NCBI GenBank assembly: GCA_905479715.1 | Contig: CAJQNR010000168.1 | Location: 1-32,874, forward strand | Reading direction: 5' to 3' | DNA from: an uncultured Sphingorhabdus sp. | GTDB lineage: Bacteria > Pseudomonadota > Alphaproteobacteria > Sphingomonadales > Sphingomonadaceae | DNA length: 32,874 bases | Notes under the pieces: model-generated | The model's input: only the letters and a program-made list of their open reading frames with translations | Told to the model about the DNA's origin: nothing | The model's database searches: none | Part shown: positions 14,370 through 26,484 of the stretch, piece after piece | How positions within the stretch are numbered: the stretch's first letter is position 1 | Layout: each line of letters starts with the position of its first letter | Translations under genes and position numbers: made by a program

Positions 14370-14839
14370 GATTCGAACCTCTTTACCCGCGCAGCAAAAC
14401 ATCCATAGGCTGCGTTATGCACATCTATATAGGCAACCTCATCCAGTTCAAACAGCTGGCGAATCACCCTGTCCGCCTCTCCGGGCGAAGCCAGACTCGC
14501 TGTTTTCAGCATGGCATCCTCACCAAACGCCCGCATTGCCAGATTGCGGCCGTCGAAAACCGGAGGAACGGCATCAATATATTGCGCCGCCGCCGATAAT
14601 CCTGTCCGAACAAAGATCGCGTAGCAATTCCGGTAGGGGGTATCGACATCATGCGATATGTGATGAAATAATATCACCTCTTCCCCGACGTCTGCATCTT
14701 CCAGAGATATCCGGCAGGGAAAACCGGGTCTGGATGTCGCAATCATTCGAACCGCGCCGAGCGAGGAAAGCTCCGCATCGCTTGCATTATCAAGGGCTGT
14801 GGCAATATCCGGGTTCAGTCCGGTGATTTGATAGGTCAT
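14366..14839 (-). CDS. DUF1203 family protein
   Basis: A 157-residue protein, probably cytoplasmic, matching the DUF1203 pattern: MTYQITGLNP at the start, the IATSRPGFPCRISLEDADVG segment, EEVILFHHI, TPYRNCYAIFVR and a C-terminal AYIDVHNAAYGCFAARV. Function unknown. I prefer the start at 14839 (GGAGA with a 6-base spacer) to the in-frame ATG at 14872. Its stop overlaps the ada start as ATGA, so it is the first gene of a two-gene unit with ada and may belong to the alkylation response (inference from context). Confidence 0.82.
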   Translation of the reverse strand: MTYQITGLNPDIATALDNASDAELSSLGAVRMIATSRPGFPCRISLEDADVGEEVILFHHISHDVDTPYRNCYAIFVRTGLSAAAQYIDAVPPVFDGRNLAMRAFGEDAMLKTASLASPGEADRVIRQLFELDEVAYIDVHNAAYGCFAARVKRFES

Positions 14840-15127
14840 CGGGATTCTCCATCGCTGGTTGATGAAATCCATCTAGATGGCGCTGGCAAGCGCGGCGTCC
14901 CGTATCTTGCGTTCAAAGCAAAATAATATCTGACGGATAATTGAGAGCGGCAAAAAACCGCTGCTTTCACTTACTATGCAAATGATTCCCAAAGCCGTCT
15001 TGCATCGCAGCAAAATGGTTGCTAGACGCCGCGCATCCGTGGGCGGAATCGCCGGATTTCCGGTCATAAAGCGGACCATTTCATAAACGGTTTTCAGACC
15101 ATATTTGGGTCAGGGAGAAGCAAACGC

Positions 15128-15682
15128 GTGGATCATTCCAGCGGCATCAGAGCGAGTTTAGCGGGGCGTTACGCCACAGCTTTGTTCGCGCTTGCAGAAG
15201 AAAAGAAGAGCATCGATGAAGTGCAGGCCAGCCTCACGACATTGAATGCGGCATTGGCTGAATCGGATGACCTGAAGGCGCTGATCAGCAGCCCTGTCCT
15301 GTCCCGAGAAGATGCTGGCAAGGCAATCGCGGCCATCGCCAAGGCACTTGGCCTCGACAAATTGTCGACCAATATGCTCGGTGTGCTCGCGGCCAACCGT
15401 CGTCTTGACCAGATACCGGCTGTCATTCGGGCATTCTCCACTCTGGCTTCAGACCATCGTGGCGAGATCACTGCCGAAGTGACGTCAGCTCATCCTCTCG
15501 ATGACAAGCAGATTAAGGCGCTCAAGGCGCAACTCAAGAAACGTGTGGGAAGCGATGTTAGCGTTTCCACCGCCGTTGATTCGTCCATATTGGGCGGGCT
15601 GGTCGTAAAAATCGGCAGCCAGATGATCGACAGCTCAATTAAAACCCGTTTGAACACCCTATCGCAAGCCATGAAGGGCTAA
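15128..15682 (+). CDS. atpH: ATP synthase F1 delta subunit
   Basis: A 184-residue delta (OSCP-like) subunit, part of the peripheral stalk linking F1 to the membrane sector. It starts with GTG at 15128, with GGGAG about a dozen bases upstream. Typical features are GRYATALFALAEEKKS near the N-terminus, the long helical N-terminal domain, and C-terminal ITAEVTSAHPLDD and SILGGLVVKIGSQMIDSSIKTRL. First gene of atpH-A-G-D-C. As in other alphaproteobacteria, the Fo genes are not here; they are expected elsewhere in the genome. Confidence 0.96.
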   Translation: MDHSSGIRASLAGRYATALFALAEEKKSIDEVQASLTTLNAALAESDDLKALISSPVLSREDAGKAIAAIAKALGLDKLSTNMLGVLAANRRLDQIPAVIRAFSTLASDHRGEITAEVTSAHPLDDKQIKALKAQLKKRVGSDVSVSTAVDSSILGGLVVKIGSQMIDSSIKTRLNTLSQAMKG

Positions 15683-17224
<1,542 letters not shown>

Positions 17225-17229
17225 TCTCT

Positions 17230-17291
17230 CGTCATCCTGAACGCTTTCAGGATTGCGGGTGACTAGATGCTGAAACCGGTTCAGCAAGACG
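17230..17291. repeat. Inverted repeat in the atpA-atpG gap
   Basis: CGTCATCCTGAACGCTTTCAG (first 20 used: CGTCATCCTGAACGCTTTCA) begins the left arm (17230-17254) and TGCTGAAACCGGTTCAGCAA the right arm (17268-17291); they pair with several mismatches. It is a diverged member of the family that makes the hairpin at 6923-7000. It lies within the operon, just upstream of the atpG ribosome site. Confidence 0.65.
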
Positions 17292-17306
17292 AATTAAGGA
17301 GCCAAT

Positions 17307-19653
<2,347 letters not shown>

Positions 19654-19663
19654 TAGATTGAAT

Positions 19664-19826
19664 CCTTCTCCCTCGAGGGAGAAGGTTACGGAGGCTTGCT
19701 GGATTGCCAGCTAGCCGAAGTTGGATGAGGGTGCTTCCTTGCATCAGATGGCAGAACGCCCTCACCCAGCTATGACCGGGCAGCATGCTGTCAGGTCGTC
19801 GCAACCCTCTCCCTCGGGGGAGAGGG
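19664..19826. repeat. 163-base composite palindromic element between atpD and atpC
   Basis: It is bounded by two 22-base palindromes: 19664-19685 (arms CCTTCTCCCTC and GAGGGAGAAGG) and 19805-19826 (arms CCCTCTCCC and GGGAGAGGG around TCGG). Between them are GATGAGGGTG (about 19724) and CGCCCTCACC (about 19758), which also pair. The whole can fold into a long cruciform-like structure. This kind of CTCTCCC/GGGAGAG element is a known type of dispersed repeat in many proteobacteria. It has no open frame and lies within an operon. Confidence 0.8.
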
Positions 19827-19841
19827 ATAAAGGATAAGAAA

Positions 19842-20099
19842 ATGGCAGATCTACATTTCGAACTCGTAACCCCTGAAAAGCTCGTCCGGTCGGATGATGT
19901 ATTCATGGTTGTGGTGCCCGGTACCGAGGGTGATTTTGGCGTACTCGCCAATCACGCGCCGGTGATGTCGACGATCCGCGATGCCGATCTGGTCATCTAC
20001 GCCACCGAAGGCGGAGCACCGGAAACGATTTCGGTTCAGGGCGGCTTTGCCCAGGTCGACGAAAAGGGCCTGACGGTTCTGGCCGAGGCCACTTCCTGA
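19842..20099 (+). CDS. atpC: ATP synthase F1 epsilon subunit, short form
   Basis: An 85-residue epsilon subunit consisting only of the N-terminal beta-sandwich ([50 protein letters not shown]). The C-terminal pair of helices, present in the usual proteins of about 130-140 residues and responsible for ATPase inhibition in E. coli, is absent: the stop follows LAEATS directly. The start at 19842 has AAGGAT at 19830-19835; an in-frame ATG at 19785 would read through the repeat element. I believe the short form is common in sphingomonads, so it is probably a lineage trait rather than a truncation. Convergent with the flippase gene, 19 bases away. Confidence 0.93.
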   Translation: MADLHFELVTPEKLVRSDDVFMVVVPGTEGDFGVLANHAPVMSTIRDADLVIYATEGGAPETISVQGGFAQVDEKGLTVLAEATS

Positions 20100-20118
20100 T
20101 CTGATCCTTGATCGCCCG

Positions 20119-21447
20119 CTATCCGTCTGAATAGCGCGTAAAAATCCACAACGCCATGTTCGCCAGAAGGCTATAGGCCAATATGGCATACGCTGCGCCG
20201 AGACCGCCCTGCCCCGGTATCAGGATTGCCATCAGGGCCAGCAAGACCGAGACGGCGGCCGTACGGATCCAGAGAATTGCCTTTGGCCGACCAGCCGCCA
20301 TCAAATTGGGTTCAAAATTGACGCCCCAAAGCTCGATCCCGGCAGCCAGAGACAGAACCAGCAATATCGGATAGGCCGGCAGGAACGCATCCCCCCCAAT
20401 CAGCTGCAACGCCGGCTTTCCGAGAAAAACCGCGATTATCACCAATAATATGGAGCCGATGGCGGATATGCGGCTGGTCTGCGCGAACAGCGTCTTGCGG
20501 GCTTCGCCGCCCTCGTGCGAATCCACCGCGCTCAGTTCGGCATAGACCGCCCGACCGAGCATATCGGCAAGGCGCGCAACCGCATCCTTCAACTGATAGG
20601 CCAGTCGAAACAGACCGGCGGCGGCAGGCCCCACAAAGAAGCCAACCACCAGCAATGGTACCTGTTGCGCGATCGCCCTTACCGTCGTGCCGAGATTGGT
20701 GATCCACAGAAAGCTGAAAAATTGTGAAAAGCCTTTTGGTGCCGCCAGTATCTCGGACAAGCGAAGGCCGGCAAAGCGAACGGGGGTGACGAGGCGGACC
20801 GTTACCCAATAAGCGATACAGGTGATCACTTCTGCGGCAGCCCAGGCGATCAGGAAGCCCCTGATATCGGGCGAGAAGGTCCATGCCAGCAAGGCACCGG
20901 CAAACCGGGCCAGCGGCGTCATCGCAGCGGCCAATGCGCCATCACGGAAACGGTCGAACAGGCGTAATATCCCGATCGCCGAGGACCGCACACTGAGCAG
21001 GCTGATGACCGCAAACAGGATCGCCATGCCTATCATTTCATCCTGCCAGCCGAACTGCTGGGCAAAAATCACGATCAAGCCCGTAACCAGCAATATACCG
21101 AGCAAAGCCGAGCTGATGTCGAGCAACAGACAGAATGCGGCGAGCCGGTGAATCTCGTCATTTGCCTTTCTCGCCTGCAACTGACTTCCGAAGCGGATTA
21201 CCAGTTGCCAGCTTTCGAAGGAGACAAATGCCGAAGCCACTTGCGCCGTCACCAGAATCAGTGTGAAAGACCCAAATCCCGCGGGGCCGAGCAGCCTGGT
21301 GACCAATGCCAGATAGAATAGGCTCAGAACCGCGCCAAAACCCTTTCCAGCCAGCAGCCAGCCAAGGTTTTTAATTACGCGAGCAAGTGAGCTATTGGTC
21401 TCAAAAAAGGACCGAACCCCGATAATCAACTTGTTATTCAACAGCAC
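20119..21447 (-). CDS. Polysaccharide flippase (Wzx/MOP-type membrane protein)
   Basis: A 442-residue integral membrane protein with roughly 12-14 hydrophobic segments, of the oligosaccharide flippase/MATE-like (MOP) superfamily. The conserved N-terminal pattern is visible: a basic cytoplasmic lead, GWLLAGKGFGAVLSLFYLAL, then VTRLLGPAGFGSFTLILV, where GPAxFG is typical of Wzx-like exporters. Other features are VVGFFVGPAAAGLFRLAYQL and the GGDAFLPAYPILLVL segment in the second half. Likely role: moving lipid-linked sugars across the inner membrane. It is divergent from a CDP-glycerol transferase-like gene with 66 bases between the starts; no other glycan genes are adjacent. The substrate is unknown. 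Confidence 0.85.
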   Translation of the reverse strand: MLLNNKLIIGVRSFFETNSSLARVIKNLGWLLAGKGFGAVLSLFYLALVTRLLGPAGFGSFTLILVTAQVASAFVSFESWQLVIRFGSQLQARKANDEIHRLAAFCLLLDISSALLGILLVTGLIVIFAQQFGWQDEMIGMAILFAVISLLSVRSSAIGILRLFDRFRDGALAAAMTPLARFAGALLAWTFSPDIRGFLIAWAAAEVITCIAYWVTVRLVTPVRFAGLRLSEILAAPKGFSQFFSFLWITNLGTTVRAIAQQVPLLVVGFFVGPAAAGLFRLAYQLKDAVARLADMLGRAVYAELSAVDSHEGGEARKTLFAQTSRISAIGSILLVIIAVFLGKPALQLIGGDAFLPAYPILLVLSLAAGIELWGVNFEPNLMAAGRPKAILWIRTAAVSVLLALMAILIPGQGGLGAAYAILAYSLLANMALWIFTRYSDG

Positions 21448-21513
21448 ACCTGCAATCCGACCAACAGAAAATCATGTCCGCCGAAACCCGTCGGGAATAT
21501 TGGACCCATTTTT

Positions 21514-22665
21514 ATGAAAATTGCTTTCCTGTTCATTGCAGAAGCGTATCAAACTTATCACGGCTACACCATAGCTCTGGAACTCGCCAAACGGGACGGG
21601 TGCGACGTGGTCGCCTATTATAATGATCCGACCGTGCCGGGCCATTTGCAGCGGATAGCCGATGCGAATGGCGTCCAGCCCGTGCCTGTAAAGCGCCTGA
21701 AACGTGGTTTTCTGGGGTGGATAATCCAGTCGGTCCGCATCCTGGGTATGGCAAAAAATCAGGTCATGCGCGCGAATATGGACGAACTCCTATCCTATGA
21801 TATTATCGTTTCGGTCGAAAATACGGTCGCCTGGCTTGCCAAGAGGCGCAAATCTGGTCGCCCTGTTTTCGTGTTCAAGAGTCATGGCGCTGGTGACAGG
21901 GATGTCGCCTGGCATCCCCGTATCGCAGAGTTCGACCTGCTCCTGCCCCACGGGTCCAAGACCGCGGAACGATATCTGGAACAGGGACTTGGCCGGCCCA
22001 ACGCGATCGTAACAACCGGATATCTGAAAACCGATGTCACGGAAAGGCTGCGCGAGGGAAAGCAAGCCTTGTTTGAAAATGATAGACCGGTCGTCATCTA
22101 CAATCCACATAAGGACCGGAAGCAATCCTCCTGGCGCCAGGCAATCGAGCCGATGCTCGACCAGTTTTCCGGGCAGGATCAATTCAACCTGATCGTGGCC
22201 CCCCATATAAAGATGTTCCGCAGACGGTCGGAACAAGCGAGACAGAGGTGGGAAAACCGCAGCACCAAATCCATCCTCATCGACACCTGCTCGGATCGCC
22301 TGCTTAACAACAGCTACACGGTCGCGGCGGATATTTATATCGGGGATGTCAGCAGTCAGGTTTACGAGTTCACGGCTCGGCCCAGACCATGCGTATTCCT
22401 CAATTTCAACAAGATAGAATGGCGGGACAACCCCAATTACCTGTTCTGGCAAATGGGCGAGGTTATTGAAGATCCCGATGAGATATTGGCAGCCGTCGCA
22501 CGCGCGCGGGAACTTCACCCGCAATATATCGAGATTCAGAAAAAATTGACCAGCGATGCATTGGGCGATGACATTCAAAATGGAGCCAAATACGCGGCGG
22601 ATGCCATTATCGACTATTTTCGCTATGGCGAAACGCAGCCCGAACCGAAAAATAAAAGTTCATGA
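21514..22665 (+). CDS. CDP-glycerol glycerophosphotransferase-like (TagB/TagF-type) protein
   Basis: A 383-residue, probably cytoplasmic or membrane-peripheral protein with a GT-B-like two-domain layout. The first domain opens MKIAFLFIAEAYQTYHGYTI. The second carries signatures of the teichoic-acid polymerase family (PF04464-like): FKSHGAGDRDVAWHPRIAEF (about 121-140, His 124), a YNPHKDRKQSSW segment (His 189, equivalent to the family's YAPTWR), APHIK (His 221) and GDVSSQVYEF (267-276, usually xDYSS). Such enzymes transfer glycerol- or ribitol-phosphate; in Gram-negatives relatives build surface glycans. Divergent from the flippase, so the pair may act on the same polymer (inference). Substrate uncertain. 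Confidence 0.72.
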   Translation: MKIAFLFIAEAYQTYHGYTIALELAKRDGCDVVAYYNDPTVPGHLQRIADANGVQPVPVKRLKRGFLGWIIQSVRILGMAKNQVMRANMDELLSYDIIVSVENTVAWLAKRRKSGRPVFVFKSHGAGDRDVAWHPRIAEFDLLLPHGSKTAERYLEQGLGRPNAIVTTGYLKTDVTERLREGKQALFENDRPVVIYNPHKDRKQSSWRQAIEPMLDQFSGQDQFNLIVAPHIKMFRRRSEQARQRWENRSTKSILIDTCSDRLLNNSYTVAADIYIGDVSSQVYEFTARPRPCVFLNFNKIEWRDNPNYLFWQMGEVIEDPDEILAAVARARELHPQYIEIQKKLTSDALGDDIQNGAKYAADAIIDYFRYGETQPEPKNKSS

Positions 22666-22695
22666 AGCCCGAGGCGTTCCCATTCGTCCGACGGT

Positions 22696-23631
22696 CTAGG
22701 CTTCCAGCACTGTTGTTGCCCGACGCGAGCTTCTCCAGAGCAACAACCCGCTGAAAATAATCAATAATCCACCCATCATCGCGGTACCGTCTATCGGGTC
22801 GCCAAAGATAAAGACACTGATCGCCGTCGCGATCAGCAACTGGATATAGACGATTGGCGCAATGGCCGCCGCCGTCGTACGCATTGTCGCCATGAAGAGC
22901 AGGAAATGACAGCCGGAGGCGGTCAGTGCCACCAGCATGCAGCGCAGGATAATGCCCCAGTCCGGAGCCCCGGGAATGGCCATGACGGGGACAAGAAAAT
23001 GCCCGATTACCGCGGCGATGGAGAGAAATATCGCCGCCCAGAAAGCGATATAAAATTGCGCCGCAAAAATCGACCGCTGGCTCGATACCATGCGGTTGAG
23101 GATCAGCATGGACGACATCGCAAAGGCGGATATCAGCGGCAAAATCGCGACCCAGCCAAAGGCTGCAACATTGGGACGCAGCATGATCAGCACACCGGCA
23201 AAGGCGATGAGAGTTGCCACCCAGGTCCGGGGCGGCATTTTTTCTTTTAAAAACCAACCGGAAAACAGGGCTGTCAGGATCGGGTTGACGAACGATATTG
23301 CAACCGCATCGGCCAGCGGCATGATGTAAATCGCGGAGAAAAAGGTGATTGTTCCGACAAAAAGGGCAAATCCGCGCGCCATGTGTGGCCCGGGACGGGT
23401 AACCTGAAAGCCGTGACGCCCTTCGCGCAAAAACAGAATAATGGCCAGAGCCAGCGCACCGATCGAAAACCGCAAGGCCGCTACCGCCGGAGCAGGCCAT
23501 TCGCCCGCCATGGACTTGATAATCGCATCGCCCAGCGGGAAACCGGCAAATGCCACCAGAGCCAGCGTTATACCCCCGGCGGCAGCCTTCCGTTCGAGGG
23601 AAGGATCAGTGCTCAAAACTTTGTCTTTCAT
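22696..23631 (-). CDS. EamA/DMT family transporter
   Basis: A 311-residue membrane protein with about ten hydrophobic helices arranged as two EamA repeats. The second helix pair of the first repeat contains PAVAALRFSIGALALAIILF and PLADAVAISFVNPILTALFS; the second repeat has TTAAAIAPIVYIQLLIATAI and FIFGDPIDGTAMMGGLLIIF. The repeats end with the usual glycine-rich helix and a basic tail (WRSSRRATT). Members export or import metabolites and amino acids; the substrate cannot be inferred. It converges with the glycerophosphotransferase-like gene, 30 bases away. Confidence 0.88.
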   Translation of the reverse strand: MKDKVLSTDPSLERKAAAGGITLALVAFAGFPLGDAIIKSMAGEWPAPAVAALRFSIGALALAIILFLREGRHGFQVTRPGPHMARGFALFVGTITFFSAIYIMPLADAVAISFVNPILTALFSGWFLKEKMPPRTWVATLIAFAGVLIMLRPNVAAFGWVAILPLISAFAMSSMLILNRMVSSQRSIFAAQFYIAFWAAIFLSIAAVIGHFLVPVMAIPGAPDWGIILRCMLVALTASGCHFLLFMATMRTTAAAIAPIVYIQLLIATAISVFIFGDPIDGTAMMGGLLIIFSGLLLWRSSRRATTVLEA

Positions 23632-23789
23632 CCATATTTTTGGCTTAGTGGCTGCGCATCATGACGCAAGCCGCGATAATGATATTCTCAATCATCCCCA
23701 TGCAACTGAACAAATTTTGCGGTTTATTAACCAATTTCGCGGAAAGGGGGCATGTATCTTGTGATATTAGTTAAATCGGACAGAACAGC

Positions 23790-25325
23790 ATGAGCGCATT
23801 TGGCAAGAAAAATGGACTGGGCGGCGGCAAGCCATCCTTTGGTGTCGCCAAGCCGATGAACGGTGGCGGCAAGAAAACTGCCAAATCAGATTTTCCCGAA
23901 GACAATATCGGCGGCAATCAGTTTCCTCCGATAGAATCGATTCCGCTGCCAGGCGAAGGCGCACCGGCACCGGCCCCCGCTGCTCCCGAGCAGAATGATG
24001 CGATGGCGCGGCTTTCCGAACGCTCGCAGCCCATGGCCGAAGGTGGCGACAAGGAAGAAGGCTTCGGAGCCTCTGTCCACAAAATCAAGGAACAGGTGCT
24101 CCCTCGCCTGCTCGAACGCGTCGACCCGGAAGCGGCCGCGACCCTGAACAAGGAAGAACTGACCGAAGAATTCCGTCCGATCATCATGGAAGTGCTGACC
24201 GAGTTGAAGCTGACGCTCAACCGGCGCGAACAATTCGCACTGGAAAAAGTGCTGGTCGACGAGTTGCTTGGTTTCGGCCCGCTTGAGGAGCTTCTGCAAA
24301 ATCCGGACATTTCGGATATCATGGTCAACGGTCCCGAACAGACCTATATCGAAATCAAGGGTAAGCTTGAAATCGCGCCGATCCAGTTCCGCGATGAGGA
24401 GCATCTGTTCCAGATTGCCCAAAGAATCGTGAACCAGGTCGGCCGCCGCGTCGACCAGACGACACCGCTTGCCGATGCCCGCTTGAAAGACGGTTCGCGT
24501 GTCAACGTGATCGTGCCGCCGCTGAGCCTGAAAGGCACAGCGATCTCGATTCGTAAATTTTCCGAAAAGCCGATCACTCTCGACATGATGAAGGGCTTCG
24601 GGTCGATGTCCGAAGAAATGTGCACTGTGCTCAAGATTGCCGGTGCCTGCCGCTTCAACGTCGTGATCTCCGGTGGTACCGGTTCCGGTAAAACGACCAT
24701 GCTCAACGCGATGTCGAAGATGATCGATCCTGGTGAACGCGTGCTGACGATCGAGGATGCCGCCGAACTTCGCCTGCAACAACCGCATTGGCTACCGCTT
24801 GAAACCCGCCCGCCCAACCTTGAGGGCCAGGGCGCGATTACCATCGGCGATCTCGTCAAGAACGCCCTGCGTATGCGTCCTGACCGGATCATCCTCGGCG
24901 AAATTCGTGGCGCGGAATGTTTCGACCTTCTCGCCGCCATGAACACCGGCCATGACGGCTCCATGTGTACGCTTCACGCCAACAGCCCGCGCGAATGTCT
25001 CGGCCGTATGGAGAATATGATCCTGATGGGCGACATCAAGATCCCGAAGGAGGCCATTTCCCGGCAGATCGCGGAATCCGTCGATCTGATCGTTCAGGTG
25101 AAACGTCTGCGTGACGGTTCGCGTCGGACGACCAACATCACCGAGGTGATCGGGATGGAAGGCGACGTGATCGTGACCCAGGAACTGTTCAAATATCAAT
25201 ATATTGACGAGGATGCCGACGGCAAGATCATCGGTGAATATCAATCCGCTGGCCTGCGTCCCTACACGCTCGACAAGGCACGGCAATATGGCTTTAACCA
25301 GCCATTGCTGGAAGCCTGCCTGTAA
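23790..25325 (+). CDS. cpaF: CpaF family secretion ATPase (Tad-type pilus)
   Basis: A 511-residue hexameric ATPase of the GspE/VirB11 superfamily, CpaF/TadA branch, which powers Tad pilus assembly. The first 90 residues are a Gly/Lys/Pro-rich unstructured segment. The NTPase follows with Walker A GGTGSGKT (295-302), Asp box IEDAAEL (321-327), Walker B-like RIILGEIRG (366-374) and His box GHDGSMCTLHAN (387-398). All motifs are intact. Neither cpaB, C, E nor tadB, C is next to it, so its pilus partners, if any, are outside the window. The ribosome site is weak (ACAGAACAGC before the ATG). Convergent with a small membrane protein 8 bases away. Confidence 0.92.
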   Translation: MSAFGKKNGLGGGKPSFGVAKPMNGGGKKTAKSDFPEDNIGGNQFPPIESIPLPGEGAPAPAPAAPEQNDAMARLSERSQPMAEGGDKEEGFGASVHKIKEQVLPRLLERVDPEAAATLNKEELTEEFRPIIMEVLTELKLTLNRREQFALEKVLVDELLGFGPLEELLQNPDISDIMVNGPEQTYIEIKGKLEIAPIQFRDEEHLFQIAQRIVNQVGRRVDQTTPLADARLKDGSRVNVIVPPLSLKGTAISIRKFSEKPITLDMMKGFGSMSEEMCTVLKIAGACRFNVVISGGTGSGKTTMLNAMSKMIDPGERVLTIEDAAELRLQQPHWLPLETRPPNLEGQGAITIGDLVKNALRMRPDRIILGEIRGAECFDLLAAMNTGHDGSMCTLHANSPRECLGRMENMILMGDIKIPKEAISRQIAESVDLIVQVKRLRDGSRRTTNITEVIGMEGDVIVTQELFKYQYIDEDADGKIIGEYQSAGLRPYTLDKARQYGFNQPLLEACL

Positions 25326-25333
25326 TCTTCCCG

Positions 25334-25531
25334 CTATTCGGTTGAAATAAAGCCCAGCCCGAAGGCCAAGGATATACCAAAGGTCAACAATGCCAGTGCG
25401 GTGATTGTTGGCCAGGGCATGAAGCCGACATCTTCAATGTCACGGCGATTGTTGCGCCGCCGGTTGCCGATCTCGGCGATCACGGCAACCGTCCCTGACA
25501 GACCGCACATTACAATCCACAGCGGTGGCAT
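25334..25531 (-). CDS. Small two-helix membrane protein
   Basis: A 65-residue protein with two hydrophobic helices (about residues 4-22, PLWIVMCGLSGTVAVIAEI, and 39-60, PWPTITALALLTFGISLAFG) joined by a strongly basic loop NRRRNNRRDIED, which should lie in the cytoplasm by the positive-inside rule. No family recognised. The ATG is 6 bases after the mmsB stop, and AAAGG lies at the end of mmsB, so it is probably co-translated with mmsB. The composition (ordered helices, polar turn, acidic tail) argues for a real gene. It could serve the adjacent catabolic enzymes or be an unrelated hitchhiker. Confidence 0.6.
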   Translation of the reverse strand: MPPLWIVMCGLSGTVAVIAEIGNRRRNNRRDIEDVGFMPWPTITALALLTFGISLAFGLGFISTE

Positions 25532-25537
25532 GAAAGC

Positions 25538-26419
25538 TCAGCCTTTGGCCAGCATGTTGATGATACCGGAGAAATCCGAGCCGCCCTGCCCTTGCGCTTC
25601 GGCATATTGCTCGTAGAGCTTCGCCGCTTCTGCGCCCATGGGTACTTCTGCTCCGGCGCTCTGCGCGGCTTCCATCGCAAGACGCAGATCCTTGAGCATC
25701 AGGGCAGCGGCGAAACCGCCTTCATAGCCATTATCCGCCGGACTTTGCGGGCCGACGCCGGGAACCGGGCAATAGCTGGTCATCGACCAGCTCTGGCCGG
25801 ATGCCTTGGACGAAATATCGTAGAATGTCTGCAGGTCGAGCCCGAGTTTCTCGGCCATCTTGAACGTCTCGCAGGTCGCGATCATCGACGCGCCGAGCAG
25901 CATGTTGTTGCAGATTTTCGCTGCCTGCCCTGCGCCATTGCCGCCCGCGTGGATCACCGCCTTGCCCATGTCGGACAATATCGGTTCTGCGCGCCGGAAG
26001 CCTTCGTCGCTGCCACCAACCATGAAGGTCAATGTGCCGCCATTGGCCGCCGCAATGCCGCCCGATACCGGCGCATCCACCGGCACAAGCCCCTTCGCAT
26101 CCGCCATGGTCGCGACATCCCGGGCGCTGTCCACGTCGATGGTCGAACAGTCGATCACCAATGTGCCGGGGTTGGCGTTGATGATGATTTCATATTCATA
26201 GACCTTGCGAACATGGGTGCCGGCCGGGAGCATGGTGACGACCGCTTCCATGTTCTGGACCGCCTGCGCGGCGTCGCTGACCGGATGGCAGCCGGCCTCG
26301 CCGGCTTTTGCCAAAGCTTCGCCGGAGAGATCAAAAGCATAGACCTCATGCCCCGCTTTTGCGAGATTGGCCGCCATGCCGCTGCCCATATTGCCGAGGC
26401 CGATAAATCCGATTTTCAT
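25538..26419 (-). CDS. mmsB: 3-Hydroxyisobutyrate dehydrogenase
   Basis: A 293-residue NAD-dependent beta-hydroxyacid dehydrogenase that oxidises 3-hydroxyisobutyrate to methylmalonate semialdehyde in valine breakdown. It has the N-terminal Rossmann motif MKIGFIGLGNMGSGMAANLA, the substrate loop DAPVSGG (115-121) and the catalytic lysine (about 168) in GNGAGQAAKICNN. Length and motifs fit MmsB; a related dehydrogenase such as tartronate semialdehyde reductase is unlikely given the neighbours (enoyl-CoA hydratase, hydroxyisobutyryl-CoA hydrolase, acyl-CoA dehydrogenase, mmsA). It lies 65 bases downstream of the hydratase. Confidence 0.94.
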   Translation of the reverse strand: MKIGFIGLGNMGSGMAANLAKAGHEVYAFDLSGEALAKAGEAGCHPVSDAAQAVQNMEAVVTMLPAGTHVRKVYEYEIIINANPGTLVIDCSTIDVDSARDVATMADAKGLVPVDAPVSGGIAAANGGTLTFMVGGSDEGFRRAEPILSDMGKAVIHAGGNGAGQAAKICNNMLLGASMIATCETFKMAEKLGLDLQTFYDISSKASGQSWSMTSYCPVPGVGPQSPADNGYEGGFAAALMLKDLRLAMEAAQSAGAEVPMGAEAAKLYEQYAEAQGQGGSDFSGIINMLAKG

Positions 26420-26484
26420 TTTACTCTCCAGTGATTGTCAGCGAAACAAAGCCATGCAGCTTCGTCGGGTAGAAGCAGCTTGTT

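Noticed and set aside
14873-15079. 68-codon minus-strand frame between DUF1203 and atpH
   Set aside because: No ribosome site or homology, and it occupies the divergent promoter region of the DUF1203-ada and atp operons; left as non-coding.
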